Shown piece after piece: positions 1 through 5,093 of a stretch of 5,170 bases of DNA (its first letter is position 1; each line of letters begins with the position of its first letter). Origin of the DNA: Gallionellaceae bacterium (GTDB taxonomy: Bacteria; Pseudomonadota; Gammaproteobacteria; Burkholderiales; Gallionellaceae); contig JAUYFR010000278.1 in NCBI GenBank assembly GCA_030690855.1, forward strand, positions 1-5,170, in the 5' to 3' direction. The notes under the pieces are model-generated. The model made no database searches and was not told the DNA's origin. It saw only the letters and a list, made by a program, of their open reading frames with translations. The position numbers and the translations under genes are program-made.

Positions 1-413
1 CAGGCCATGCGCTAGACAGTATTTTTCTGGATAGTATGGAAGTGGATTTGGAGCGTTTGCGTCGTATCAATCATACGGTTAGTTTTATTCCTAAAGAGCT
101 TCGTCAGCACACCAAGCTACGTCACGTAGAAGTGTTGGTTATTTCTCCTAGTCAGCCAATCGAAGAAATTGCGGAACGTCACTTAAGCGCCCTGCCCTGG
201 ACAATACGGATATTGCTTCGTTCGGTGGGTGTGATGCGGCGGCGAGGAGCGAATTTGGTGAGCTATCTTTTGTTCGATAAGACTTACTGCCGTGCCTTGA
301 TTGCGCTGGGCTACCAAGACGCGATGCAGCATAAGGCAGAAATTTTGGCCTTTCTTCATGGGCATAATAAAGACCTGCATAAACAAAAAGCAGCAGGTGA
401 TCTGCCGCAATGA
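1..413 (+). CDS. Patatin-like phospholipase family protein, C-terminal part (5' end outside window)
   Basis: The frame is open from base 3, before the first internal ATG at 36, so this is the tail (136 residues) of a longer gene that begins upstream. The visible start, GHALDSIFLDSMEVDLER followed by LRRIN, and the later block LVSYLLFDKTYCRALIALGY, then DAM, resemble the C-terminal region of bacterial patatin-like phospholipases (RssA/patatin fold), which I recall as roughly 350-400 residues long. Those proteins are serine-aspartate lipid acyl hydrolases. The nucleophile motif GXSXG and the catalytic Asp lie upstream and cannot be checked here. The end is basic and polar (HNKDLHKQKAAGDLPQ), probably disordered. 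The stop codon TGA (411-413) overlaps the birA start in ATGA, which implies translational coupling. The family call is from memory of conserved blocks; activity is inferred. Confidence 0.7.
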   Translation, partial: GHALDSIFLDSMEVDLERLRRINHTVSFIPKELRQHTKLRHVEVLVISPSQPIEEIAERHLSALPWTIRILLRSVGVMRRRGANLVSYLLFDKTYCRALIALGYQDAMQHKAEILAFLHGHNKDLHKQKAAGDLPQ

Positions 414-1405
414 ATACAGAAAACTTATTGGCGCCAAAGACGCTCACTTTTTCGGTATTGCGCTTATTAGCGGATGGCGAATTTCATTCTGGTGAGGTGT
501 TGGCAAAGCAGCTAGGGGTGTCGCGCGCCAGTGTGAATAACGCATTGCAGGGTGTTGAGCAGTACGGTCTGATTTTGTTTAGCGTGCGCGGACGCGGCTA
601 TCGTTTGGTCGAACCGATTGCTTGGTTGGATGCTGCGGCAGTGCGCGCCGAATTAAAAACACCGCACATATTTAATATCGACATTGTTGATAGTGCCGCG
701 TCGAGCAATTCAATGCTGTTGCAGCGCGCAGCGCAGGGCATGTCGAGTGGCAATGTGTTGGCAGTAGAGTGGCAAAGCGCGGGGCGCGGGCGTTTGGGGC
801 GTACGTGGCATTCGGGCTTGGGCAATGCACTGACGTTTTCTGTGTTGTGGCGTTTTAATTTTGGCTTGTCTGTTTTATCGGGATTAAGTTTGGCGGTGGG
901 CGTGGCGGTGATACGCGCATTAAAAAAACTCAATGTGTCGGGCGTGGGCTTGAAATGGCCGAATGATGTGCTGAATACGCAGGGGAAGTTGGCGGGTATA
1001 TTGATTGAGGCGCAGGGCGATATGTTGGGGCCGAGTGCGGTAGTGATTGGCATCGGGATGAATTTGCGCTTGCCGACGGCGGTTGCGCTGCGTATTGATC
1101 AGCCAGTGAGTGATCTGGCGCAAATAATGAAAGTGCTACCAGAGCGCAATCATTTACTTGCGTTACTATTGCAGGAGTTGGCGGAAATGTTGAACCAATT
1201 TTCGGTGCAAGGTTTTGCACCTTTGCGCGATGAGTGGGAGAGCTATCATCTGTTTCAAAATCGTTCAGTCAAAATGCACATGCCCGATGGGGCGCAGATT
1301 GAGGGAGTGGTGCGTGGAGTGTCTGAATCAGGCGCATTGCGTGTTGAAACTCAAAACGGTTTGCAAGAATTTAATGCGGGTGAAATTAGTTTGCGGGAGG
1401 CATAG
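410..1405 (+). CDS. birA: Biotin--[acetyl-CoA-carboxylase] ligase / biotin operon repressor
   Basis: 331 residues, close to E. coli BirA (321). It activates biotin as biotinyl-5'-AMP and transfers it to the lysine of the biotin carboxyl carrier protein (AccB) in the cytoplasm. Residues about 12-66 form a winged-helix DNA-binding domain (HSGEVLAKQLGVSRASVNNA, then the wing VRGRGYRL), so it may also repress biotin genes. The catalytic core shows the biotin/ATP loop GRGRLGR (125-131), KWPND (182-186) and KLAGILIE (193-200), whose Lys matches the essential K183 region of E. coli. The GIGMNL block is at 214-219. An SH3-like C-terminal domain covers about 280-331 (residues VKMHMPDG onward). The start ATG at 410 has a modest AGGTGA (395-400) 9 nt upstream and overlaps the previous stop. 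The next gene, coaX, starts on the last base of its TAG. No bio operator or biotin synthesis gene is visible here, so the repressor role rests on domain content only. Confidence 0.97.
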   Translation: MNTENLLAPKTLTFSVLRLLADGEFHSGEVLAKQLGVSRASVNNALQGVEQYGLILFSVRGRGYRLVEPIAWLDAAAVRAELKTPHIFNIDIVDSAASSNSMLLQRAAQGMSSGNVLAVEWQSAGRGRLGRTWHSGLGNALTFSVLWRFNFGLSVLSGLSLAVGVAVIRALKKLNVSGVGLKWPNDVLNTQGKLAGILIEAQGDMLGPSAVVIGIGMNLRLPTAVALRIDQPVSDLAQIMKVLPERNHLLALLLQELAEMLNQFSVQGFAPLRDEWESYHLFQNRSVKMHMPDGAQIEGVVRGVSESGALRVETQNGLQEFNAGEISLREA

Positions 1406-2115
1406 TGCTTTTGTTTGATGTGGGCAATAGTCGCTGCAAATGGGCGTATGTCGTAGGCGACAAGGTGGCGCATCGAGGCGCTGTGGGTAATATCGACTGG
1501 TCTGCAATGATGAATGAGCTTGCCGCATTGCCAATGTCATCACGCGTTCTTGCTTCTAATGTAGCAGGGGATAAAATTTCGCAACGCTTGCGTGATGTCT
1601 ATCCATCTGCGCACTTTGTAACTGCACAGACAGAACAGTGTGGCGTTAAAAATCTTTATGACACACCCTCTCAGTTAGGAAGTGATCGTTGGGCGGCGCT
1701 GATTGCCGCATGGCATAAAACGCAGCGCGCTTGCTTGGTGGTTAATTGCGGCACTGCAACCACGATTGATGCACTATCAGCGCAAGGTGAGTTTATTGGA
1801 GGAGTGATTTTGCCGGGGATGACCTTGATGCAGCAAAGCTTGTTGCAGGGCACTGCGCAACTAGTAGAGATTGCAGGAAGCGTGCAAAACTTTCCCCACA
1901 ATACGGCAGATGCGATTCAAAGTGGACTGCTGCGCGCGACGGTAGGCGCAATTGAGCATCAATATAAATTGTTGGCGAGAGACGAAGTGGCTATTTGCGT
2001 GTTGAGCGGAGGCGCTGCGCTGCATATTAAGTCGTATCTTAATATGCCCGTGCAGCTTGAAGAAAGTCTTGTGTTGGATGGTTTGCAAATCATTGGAGAG
2101 TCGCACGCATGGTGA
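1405..2115 (+). CDS. coaX: Type III pantothenate kinase
   Basis: 236 residues. It phosphorylates pantothenate to 4'-phosphopantothenate, the first step of CoA synthesis. Type III enzymes belong to the ASKHA (acetate kinase/Hsp70/actin) fold, and the known members are not feedback-inhibited by CoA. Motifs visible: the N-terminal phosphate loop FDVGNSRCKWA (4-14), LGSDRWAALIAAW (91-103) with the conserved Gly-x-Asp-Arg, NCGTATTID (114-122), and GGVILPGM (132-139). The C-terminal VLSGGAA (199-205) is the usual late glycine block. The start is GTG at 1405, sharing its first base with the birA stop TAG. GGAGG (1396-1400) lies 4 nt upstream, close but strong. TTG at 1411 would also fit but would trim the N-terminal strand. 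birA next to coaX is common in betaproteobacteria, and in Neisseria the two are fused. The gene overlaps the next one by 7 nt. Confidence 0.95.
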   Translation: MLLFDVGNSRCKWAYVVGDKVAHRGAVGNIDWSAMMNELAALPMSSRVLASNVAGDKISQRLRDVYPSAHFVTAQTEQCGVKNLYDTPSQLGSDRWAALIAAWHKTQRACLVVNCGTATTIDALSAQGEFIGGVILPGMTLMQQSLLQGTAQLVEIAGSVQNFPHNTADAIQSGLLRATVGAIEHQYKLLARDEVAICVLSGGAALHIKSYLNMPVQLEESLVLDGLQIIGESHAW

Positions 2116-2834
2116 AGTGGATATTTGTTTTTTTGCTAGTCGTTAATCTGGTGTTTTTTGCAGTGATGCAGTGGGGCGGCGCTTTGTTGGTGGATGCAAG
2201 TAGCGCACCGATACAGCCATCGCTGAATGCTGACAAAGTAAAAATAATTAATTTGGGTGAAGAGGTCTCTGCAGTTGCGGCGAGCCATGTGGCACCTGTC
2301 ACGCCTGCAATCCCAGCGCAGTCTTCAGTTGCCGTTGCCACTGTGGTTGCAAAAACGAAGCCCGTTGGTAAGCAAAGTTGTATGGAATGGGGAGAGTTTT
2401 CTGGCACTGAGTTGCAACGTGCTGAGAGGGCGTTGGCGACAATCAAGCTGAATGAAAAGCCGAAATATCGCCAAGTGGATTATGTCAGTGGTTATTGGGT
2501 TTATATCGCGCCAATGAAAACTCGGGCGTTAGTAGATCAAAAAATTGTGCAACTAAAAGAGCGTGGTGTCGCGGATTATTTTGTTATCCAAGAAGTGGGT
2601 GTATGGCAAAACGCAATTTCTCTGGGCGTGTTTAAAACAGAAGATGCGGCCAAAAAATATTTGGCTAAATTGCAGCAGCAGGGCGTACGCACTGCCACGA
2701 TTGGCGAACGTACAAGCAAATTAAAGTACACCGTGTTTTTACTAAACCATTTGGATGGCGTAATTGCTGGGCAAATTACCGATTTGCAAAAGAATTTCCC
2801 CGAGAGTGAGTTAAAGACCTTGTCATGTAATTGA
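2109..2834 (+). CDS. Membrane-anchored SPOR-domain protein
   Basis: 241 residues. Residues 3-20 (KWIFVFLLVVNLVFFAVM) form one hydrophobic segment with a Lys just before it, which reads as an uncleaved signal anchor with the bulk of the protein in the periplasm. Residues about 30-88 are an Ala/Val/Pro-rich low-complexity linker. Residues 91-110 (CMEWGEFSGTELQRAERAL) are followed by a SPOR-like module at about 128-200: SGYWVYIAPMKTRALVDQKI, then a repeat-like half containing ISLGVFKTEDAAKKYLAKLQ. SPOR domains bind denuded glycan strands of septal peptidoglycan; that is known of the family and only inferred here. Two cysteines, C91 and C240 (second last residue), could form a periplasmic disulfide. 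ATG 2109 is preceded by GGAG (2095-2098) and overlaps the coaX end by 7 nt. The stop TGA lies inside the -35 box of the following tRNA promoter. It is a small protein of the type often found after birA-coaX in betaproteobacteria; its exact function is unknown. Confidence 0.85.
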   Translation: MVKWIFVFLLVVNLVFFAVMQWGGALLVDASSAPIQPSLNADKVKIINLGEEVSAVAASHVAPVTPAIPAQSSVAVATVVAKTKPVGKQSCMEWGEFSGTELQRAERALATIKLNEKPKYRQVDYVSGYWVYIAPMKTRALVDQKIVQLKERGVADYFVIQEVGVWQNAISLGVFKTEDAAKKYLAKLQQQGVRTATIGERTSKLKYTVFLLNHLDGVIAGQITDLQKNFPESELKTLSCN

Positions 2835-2859
2835 CAGGTGGGGACAAAATCAGGAAAAT
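2831..2859 (+). promoter_or_regulatory. Sigma-70-type promoter of the tRNA gene
   Basis: A perfect -35 hexamer TTGACA (2831-2836) is followed after 17 nt by GAAAAT (2854-2859, four of six matches to TATAAT). A GC-rich discriminator, CGCGCCTCC (2860-2868), comes next. Transcription should begin near 2866, about 26 nt before the tRNA. The -35 box contains the TGA stop of the SPOR gene (2832-2834). A perfect -35 with a GC-rich discriminator is typical of stable-RNA promoters repressed by ppGpp in proteobacteria; that regulation is inferred. Confidence 0.65.
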
Positions 2860-2862
2860 CGC

Positions 2863-2880
2863 GCCTCCTTGAAATGAGGC
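2863..2880 (+). other. Small inverted repeat in the tRNA 5' leader
   Basis: GCCTC (2863-2867) and GAGGC (2876-2880) can form a 5-bp stem with an 8-nt loop. It ends 11 nt before the mature tRNA 5' end. It lies at or just after the predicted start of transcription, so it may be only partly transcribed. It may be a leader structure removed by RNase P, or chance. Confidence 0.3.
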
Positions 2881-2891
2881 AGGCAAATTTC

Positions 2892-2968
2892 GGTGATATA
2901 GCTCAGGTGGTTAGATCGCAGCACTCATAACGCTGAGGTCGGTGGTTCAAATCCACCTATCACCACCA
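2892..2968 (+). tRNA. tRNA with anticodon CAT, probably elongator tRNA-Met
   Basis: A 77-nt cloverleaf with encoded CCA (2966-2968). The acceptor stem GGTGATA/TATCACC (2892-2898 with 2958-2964) has 7 perfect pairs and discriminator A73 (2965). The T arm is GGTGG-TTCAAAT-CCACC, perfect. The anticodon loop is CTCATAA (2924-2930). G1-C72 is paired and the anticodon stem lacks the three G-C pairs of initiator tRNA, so it is not tRNA-fMet. CAT can also be tRNA-Ile2 (lysidine-modified by TilS). The pair A5-U68 and the sequence around the anticodon look like E. coli elongator Met rather than Ile2, so Met is preferred. Oddities: the D stem GCTC/GATC has a C11-U24 mismatch, and the anticodon stem CAGCA/CGCTG has an A31-C39 mismatch. 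It has its own promoter and terminator and sits between the birA and rpsP operons. Confidence 0.88.
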
Positions 2969-2976
2969 AAAAACGG

Positions 2977-2998
2977 TTTCCGGCAGGAAGTTCGGAAA
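2977..2998 (+). other. Hairpin in the tRNA 3' trailer
   Basis: TTTCCG (2977-2982) pairs with CGGAAA (2993-2998) around a 10-nt loop. A competing smaller hairpin, TTCC-GGCA-GGAA (2978-2989), uses the same 5' arm. No T tract follows, so it is not a terminator by itself. It may be a processing signal or a first barrier to 3' exonucleases in the precursor. Confidence 0.4.
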
Positions 2999-3004
2999 TA
3001 TCAT

Positions 3005-3038
3005 AAACCCGCTAGGCATAACGCTTACGCGGGTTTTT
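3005..3038 (+). terminator. Intrinsic terminator after the tRNA
   Basis: AAACCCGC (3005-3012) pairs with GCGGGTTT (3029-3036). The helix continues inward as TAGGC/GCTTA (3013-3017 with 3023-3027, one G-T pair) over loop ATAAC, with a single bulged C at 3028. The T run at 3034-3038 follows directly. This is a strong rho-independent terminator. It separates tRNA transcription from the rpsP operon, which has its own promoter 30 nt downstream. Confidence 0.88.
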
Positions 3039-3067
3039 AGTTGCTTGATTCCTTTGAGGTTTTTAAC

Positions 3068-3097
3068 TTGCTATTCAACGGCAAAGTGTCGTAGAAT
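3068..3097 (+). promoter_or_regulatory. Promoter of the rpsP-rimM-trmD-rplS operon
   Basis: TTGCTA (3068-3073, four of six matches to the -35 consensus) is followed after 18 nt by TAGAAT (3092-3097, five of six matches to the -10). A GC-rich discriminator, TCGCGCCC (3098-3105), follows. Transcription would start near 3104, giving a leader of about 40 nt before the rpsP ATG. The position between a terminator and the first ribosomal-protein gene supports the call. The discriminator suggests negative control by ppGpp, which is inference. Confidence 0.65.
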
Positions 3098-3105
3098 TCG
3101 CGCCC

Positions 3106-3122
3106 TTTGGCGTTTGGCCAAA
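3106..3122 (+). repeat. Tandem TTTGGC repeat and 10-bp palindrome in the rpsP leader
   Basis: TTTGGCG (3106-3112) is followed at once by TTTGGCC (3113-3119), a two-copy direct repeat with a 7-nt period. The second copy is the left half of a perfect palindrome, TTTGGCCAAA (3113-3122). It lies just after the predicted transcription start and upstream of an A/T-rich stretch leading to the weak GGA ribosome site. It could be an operator or a leader RNA element, or chance. Confidence 0.4.
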
Positions 3123-3144
3123 TAAATAATATTGGATTTTGACT

Positions 3145-3399
3145 ATGGTAATCATTCGTATGTCTCGCGGCGGCTCTAAGAACCGTCCATTCTTTAATTT
3201 AGTGGTAGCTGACTCACGCAATCGTCGTGATGGTCGTTTCATCGAGCGCGTTGGTTTTTACAACCCACTCGCTGCTGAAGGCCAAGAAGGTTTGCGTTTG
3301 GATCTAGGCCGTGTGACTCACTGGCAAGAAAAAGGTGCGCAATTGAGCGACGCCGTGGCTAAGCTGGTTAAGCGCGCTGGTGCAACAGTTAAAGCCTAA
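3145..3399 (+). CDS. rpsP: Ribosomal protein bS16
   Basis: 84 residues, a normal length for bS16, a small protein of the 30S body that binds 16S rRNA and helps early assembly. The sequence opens with the family signature MVIIRMSRGGSKNRPFFNLV (1-20), then VADSRNRRDGRFIERVGFYN (21-40). The LDLGRVTHWQEKGAQLSDAV block follows (52-71), then a basic C-terminal tail. ATG 3145 is preferred because the family normally begins M(V)(V/I)IR. GGA (3134-3136) stands 8 nt upstream. A TTG at 3139 would add Met-Thr in front but leaves only 2 nt after the GGA. Arginine codons are mostly CGT/CGC, as in highly expressed genes. It is first in the operon, behind its own promoter. The stop TAA at 3397-3399 is followed 13 nt later by the likely rimM ATG. 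Confidence 0.97.
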   Translation: MVIIRMSRGGSKNRPFFNLVVADSRNRRDGRFIERVGFYNPLAAEGQEGLRLDLGRVTHWQEKGAQLSDAVAKLVKRAGATVKA

Positions 3400-3412
3400 T
3401 GCCTCTGACCCC

Positions 3413-3913
3413 ATGGTTGTTATGGGGCGAATTGTTGGAGCGCAGGGCATTCTCGGCTGGGTAAAGGTGCAGACTTTTACTGAGTATCTAGATGGCTTGC
3501 TTGATTACGATGAGTGGTATTTAGGTAACGACAAGCAGCCGTGGCGCAAGGTTGAAGTGCTTGAGGCGAATGTTCACGGCAAGATTTTGGTGGCGAAACT
3601 CCCCGGAATTATTGATCGAACAGCGGCTGAGCAATGCAAAGGCTTGTTAGTTGCGGTGCATCGCGACAGCTTGCCCAAGCATGAAGAAGGCGATTACTAC
3701 TGGTCTGATTTGATTGGTATGCAGGTGGTTAACCTTGCGGACGAGCCGCTAGGCATCGTCGATACCTTGCTGGAAACTGGTGCAAACGATGTGCTGAGTG
3801 TGCGTGATACGAATGGCAAGGAAATTTTGATTCCGTTCATCAAAAGTGTGATTCAGCAGGTGAGTGTAGATGACAAAGTAATTCGAGTAGATTGGTTTGC
3901 GGATTACTCATAA
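3413..3913 (+). CDS. rimM: Ribosome maturation factor RimM
   Basis: 166 residues from ATG 3413; the family is usually about 165-180. RimM binds uS19 and helps the 30S head mature before subunits join. The N-terminal RimM domain begins MVVMGRIVGAQGILGWVKVQ (1-20), with the conserved GxxGxxGWVKV. A second region has DRTAAEQCKG (68-77). EEGDYYWSDLIGMQVV (91-106) opens the C-terminal PRC-barrel, followed by ETGANDVL (121-128), ILIPF (138-142) and the closing RVDW (158-161). The start is uncertain: GTG at 3380 in the same frame would add 11 residues ending in SDP and overlap rpsP by 20 nt, similar to the VDP in E. coli RimM. ATG 3422 is also possible. None has a clear Shine-Dalgarno sequence, which fits coupling to rpsP translation. 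Its stop TAA shares one base with the trmD ATG. Confidence 0.95.
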   Translation: MVVMGRIVGAQGILGWVKVQTFTEYLDGLLDYDEWYLGNDKQPWRKVEVLEANVHGKILVAKLPGIIDRTAAEQCKGLLVAVHRDSLPKHEEGDYYWSDLIGMQVVNLADEPLGIVDTLLETGANDVLSVRDTNGKEILIPFIKSVIQQVSVDDKVIRVDWFADYS

Positions 3914-4689
3914 TGCAGTTTGATGTTGTTACCTTGTTTCCAGAAATGTTTGATGCGATTACCCAGTACGGTATAACGCGCAGGGCGATCGAACAAAAAA
4001 GATTTAAGTTGCAGACGTGGAATCCGCGCGATTTCACAACTGATAATCACCGTACAGTGGATGATCGCCCCTTCGGTGGCGGGCCTGGAATGGTGATGTT
4101 GGTAGAGCCGCTGGCCAAGGCAATTAGTGCAGCGAAAGCGGCGCAGGCGGCAAGTGGCGTAACAAAAAGTCGGGTGATTCACCTCTCGCCGCAAGGCAGG
4201 CAACTCAATCACGAAGTAGTGAAAGAGTTGCTGGCGCGAGACGAAGGTTTGATTTTGCTGGCGAGTCGTTACGAAGGCGTGGATGAGCGCTTGATTCGAC
4301 AGCAGGTAGATGAAGAGATTTCCATCGGAGATTATGTTTTATCTGGTGGTGAGTTGGCAGCGATGGTGTTGATAGACAGTTTGGTGCGGCATTTGCCTGG
4401 GGTGTTGGGTGATGCTGAATCAGCGCAGCAAGATTCGTTTGTAAATGGTCTGTTGGATTGTCCGCACTACACGCGCCCAGAAAATTATGACGGCGAAGGT
4501 GTTCCCGATGTATTGATGTCAGGGCACCACGCTGAAATAGAGAAGTGGCGATTGAAGCAGTCTTTAGGTCGAACTGCGGAACGTCGCCCAGATTTGCTGG
4601 CAACACGCCAGTTAACAAAACAGGAAGCTCGGCTACTGGCAGAGTACCAGCAGGAACAAGCATCCGTACAACAAGAGGAAATAAAATGA
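3913..4689 (+). CDS. trmD: tRNA (guanine-N1)-methyltransferase, m1G37
   Basis: 258 residues. It transfers a methyl group from S-adenosylmethionine to N1 of G37, next to the anticodon in tRNAs read as G36-G37, preventing +1 frameshifts. This is a SPOUT-class enzyme with a trefoil knot, and it works as a dimer. Visible signatures: MQFDVVTLFPEMFDA at the start, DDRPFGGGPGMVML (50-63), HLSPQGR (90-96), LASRYEGVDERL (116-127), EISIGDYVLSGGELA (135-149), GLLDCPHYTRP (179-189) and KQSLGRTAERRPDLL (215-229). R159 and D174 (in QQDSF) match the E. coli residues R154 and D169 required for catalysis. The ATG at 3913 overlaps the rimM stop (TAATG); the frame extends upstream, but the family starts at this Met. 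A weak GGA (3901-3903) lies 9 nt before it. The gene ends in ATGA with rplS. Confidence 0.98.
   Translation: MQFDVVTLFPEMFDAITQYGITRRAIEQKRFKLQTWNPRDFTTDNHRTVDDRPFGGGPGMVMLVEPLAKAISAAKAAQAASGVTKSRVIHLSPQGRQLNHEVVKELLARDEGLILLASRYEGVDERLIRQQVDEEISIGDYVLSGGELAAMVLIDSLVRHLPGVLGDAESAQQDSFVNGLLDCPHYTRPENYDGEGVPDVLMSGHHAEIEKWRLKQSLGRTAERRPDLLATRQLTKQEARLLAEYQQEQASVQQEEIK
4675..4680 (+). promoter_or_regulatory. Strong ribosome binding site of rplS inside trmD
   Basis: GAGGAA lies within the last codons of trmD, 5-6 nt before the rplS ATG. The other internal operon starts (rimM, trmD) have at best a bare GGA. The contrast suggests that rplS initiates largely on its own, as needed for a ribosomal protein made in much larger amounts than the enzyme before it. 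Confidence 0.7.
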
Positions 4690-5063
4690 ATCTGATCGCA
4701 ATACTTGAAAAAGAAGAAATCGCCCGCTTGGGTAAGACCATTCCTAATTTCGCACCTGGCGACACCGTGATCGTGAACGTTAACGTAGTTGAAGGTGAGC
4801 GCAAGCGTACCCAGTCTTTTGAAGGCGTGGTCATCGCTAAGCGTAACAAGAGCCTGAACTCATCGTTTATCGTGCGTAAAATGTCCTCCGGTGAAGGCGT
4901 TGAGCGTACTTTCCAAACTTACTCTCCTTCTATCGACAGCATCGAAGTGAAGCGTCGTGGTGATGTGCGTCGCGCTAAGCTGTACTACTTGCGTGATCGT
5001 TCTGGTAAGTCTGCACGTATTAAAGAAAAATTGGCACCTCGTAAAGTGGTGGCTGCGGCTTAA
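4686..5063 (+). CDS. rplS: Ribosomal protein bL19
   Basis: 125 residues, a little longer than E. coli bL19 (115). The protein sits on the 50S face at the 30S interface, where it helps form intersubunit bridges. Family blocks visible: PNFAPGDTVIVNVNVVEGER (20-39), RTQSFEGVVIAKRNKSLNSS (41-60), FIVRKMSSGEGVERTFQTYS (61-80), then PSIDSIEVKRRGDVRRAKLY (81-100) and YLRDRSGKSARIKEK (101-115). The extra length is a basic, Ala-rich tail (LAPRKVVAAA). The start ATG 4686 lies in ATGA with the trmD stop, and AGGA (4676-4679) is 6 nt upstream. This is the best ribosome site in the operon and fits the much higher yield of L19 than TrmD known from E. coli. An in-frame upstream ATG at 4545 lies deep within trmD and is not used. 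Confidence 0.98.
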   Translation: MNLIAILEKEEIARLGKTIPNFAPGDTVIVNVNVVEGERKRTQSFEGVVIAKRNKSLNSSFIVRKMSSGEGVERTFQTYSPSIDSIEVKRRGDVRRAKLYYLRDRSGKSARIKEKLAPRKVVAAA

Positions 5064-5074
5064 GCTTTTTAAGC
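5058..5074 (+). other. Inverted repeat spanning the rplS stop codon
   Basis: GCTTAA (5058-5063) and TTAAGC (5069-5074) can form a 6-bp stem over a 5-nt loop. The 5' arm includes the TAA stop, so terminating ribosomes would cover it. Mostly A-T pairs and no T run after it, so it is a weak structure. It may be a minor mRNA 3'-end element or chance. Confidence 0.3.
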
Positions 5075-5093
5075 GCGTAGTAAAACTAAAACA

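Noticed and set aside
598..1053. Open frame of 151 codons on the - strand inside birA
   Set aside because: Entirely opposite the conserved BirA catalytic core, with no recognisable domain.
2090..2446. Open frame of 118 codons on the - strand over the SPOR gene
   Set aside because: Opposite the Ala/Val-rich linker, whose codon composition leaves the reverse strand free of stops. No motif.
2951..2968. tRNA 3' end as a possible phage or island attachment site
   Set aside because: There is no integrase gene or repeat of the tRNA 3' end in the window, and the next genes are the core rpsP operon.
2892..2968. Initiator tRNA-fMet
   Set aside because: G1-C72 is paired (initiators have a mismatch there) and the anticodon stem lacks the three consecutive G-C pairs, although U24 recalls initiators.
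3139..3147. TTG at 3139 as the start of rpsP
   Set aside because: It would add Met-Thr not seen at the bS16 N-terminus and leaves only 2 nt between GGA and the start. ATG 3145 fits the family.
4205..4849. A long open frame of 214 codons on the - strand across trmD and rplS
   Set aside because: It lies opposite two certain genes, its protein is of mixed composition with no recognisable motif, and it has no promoter or ribosome site of its own. It is a shadow of the coding strand.
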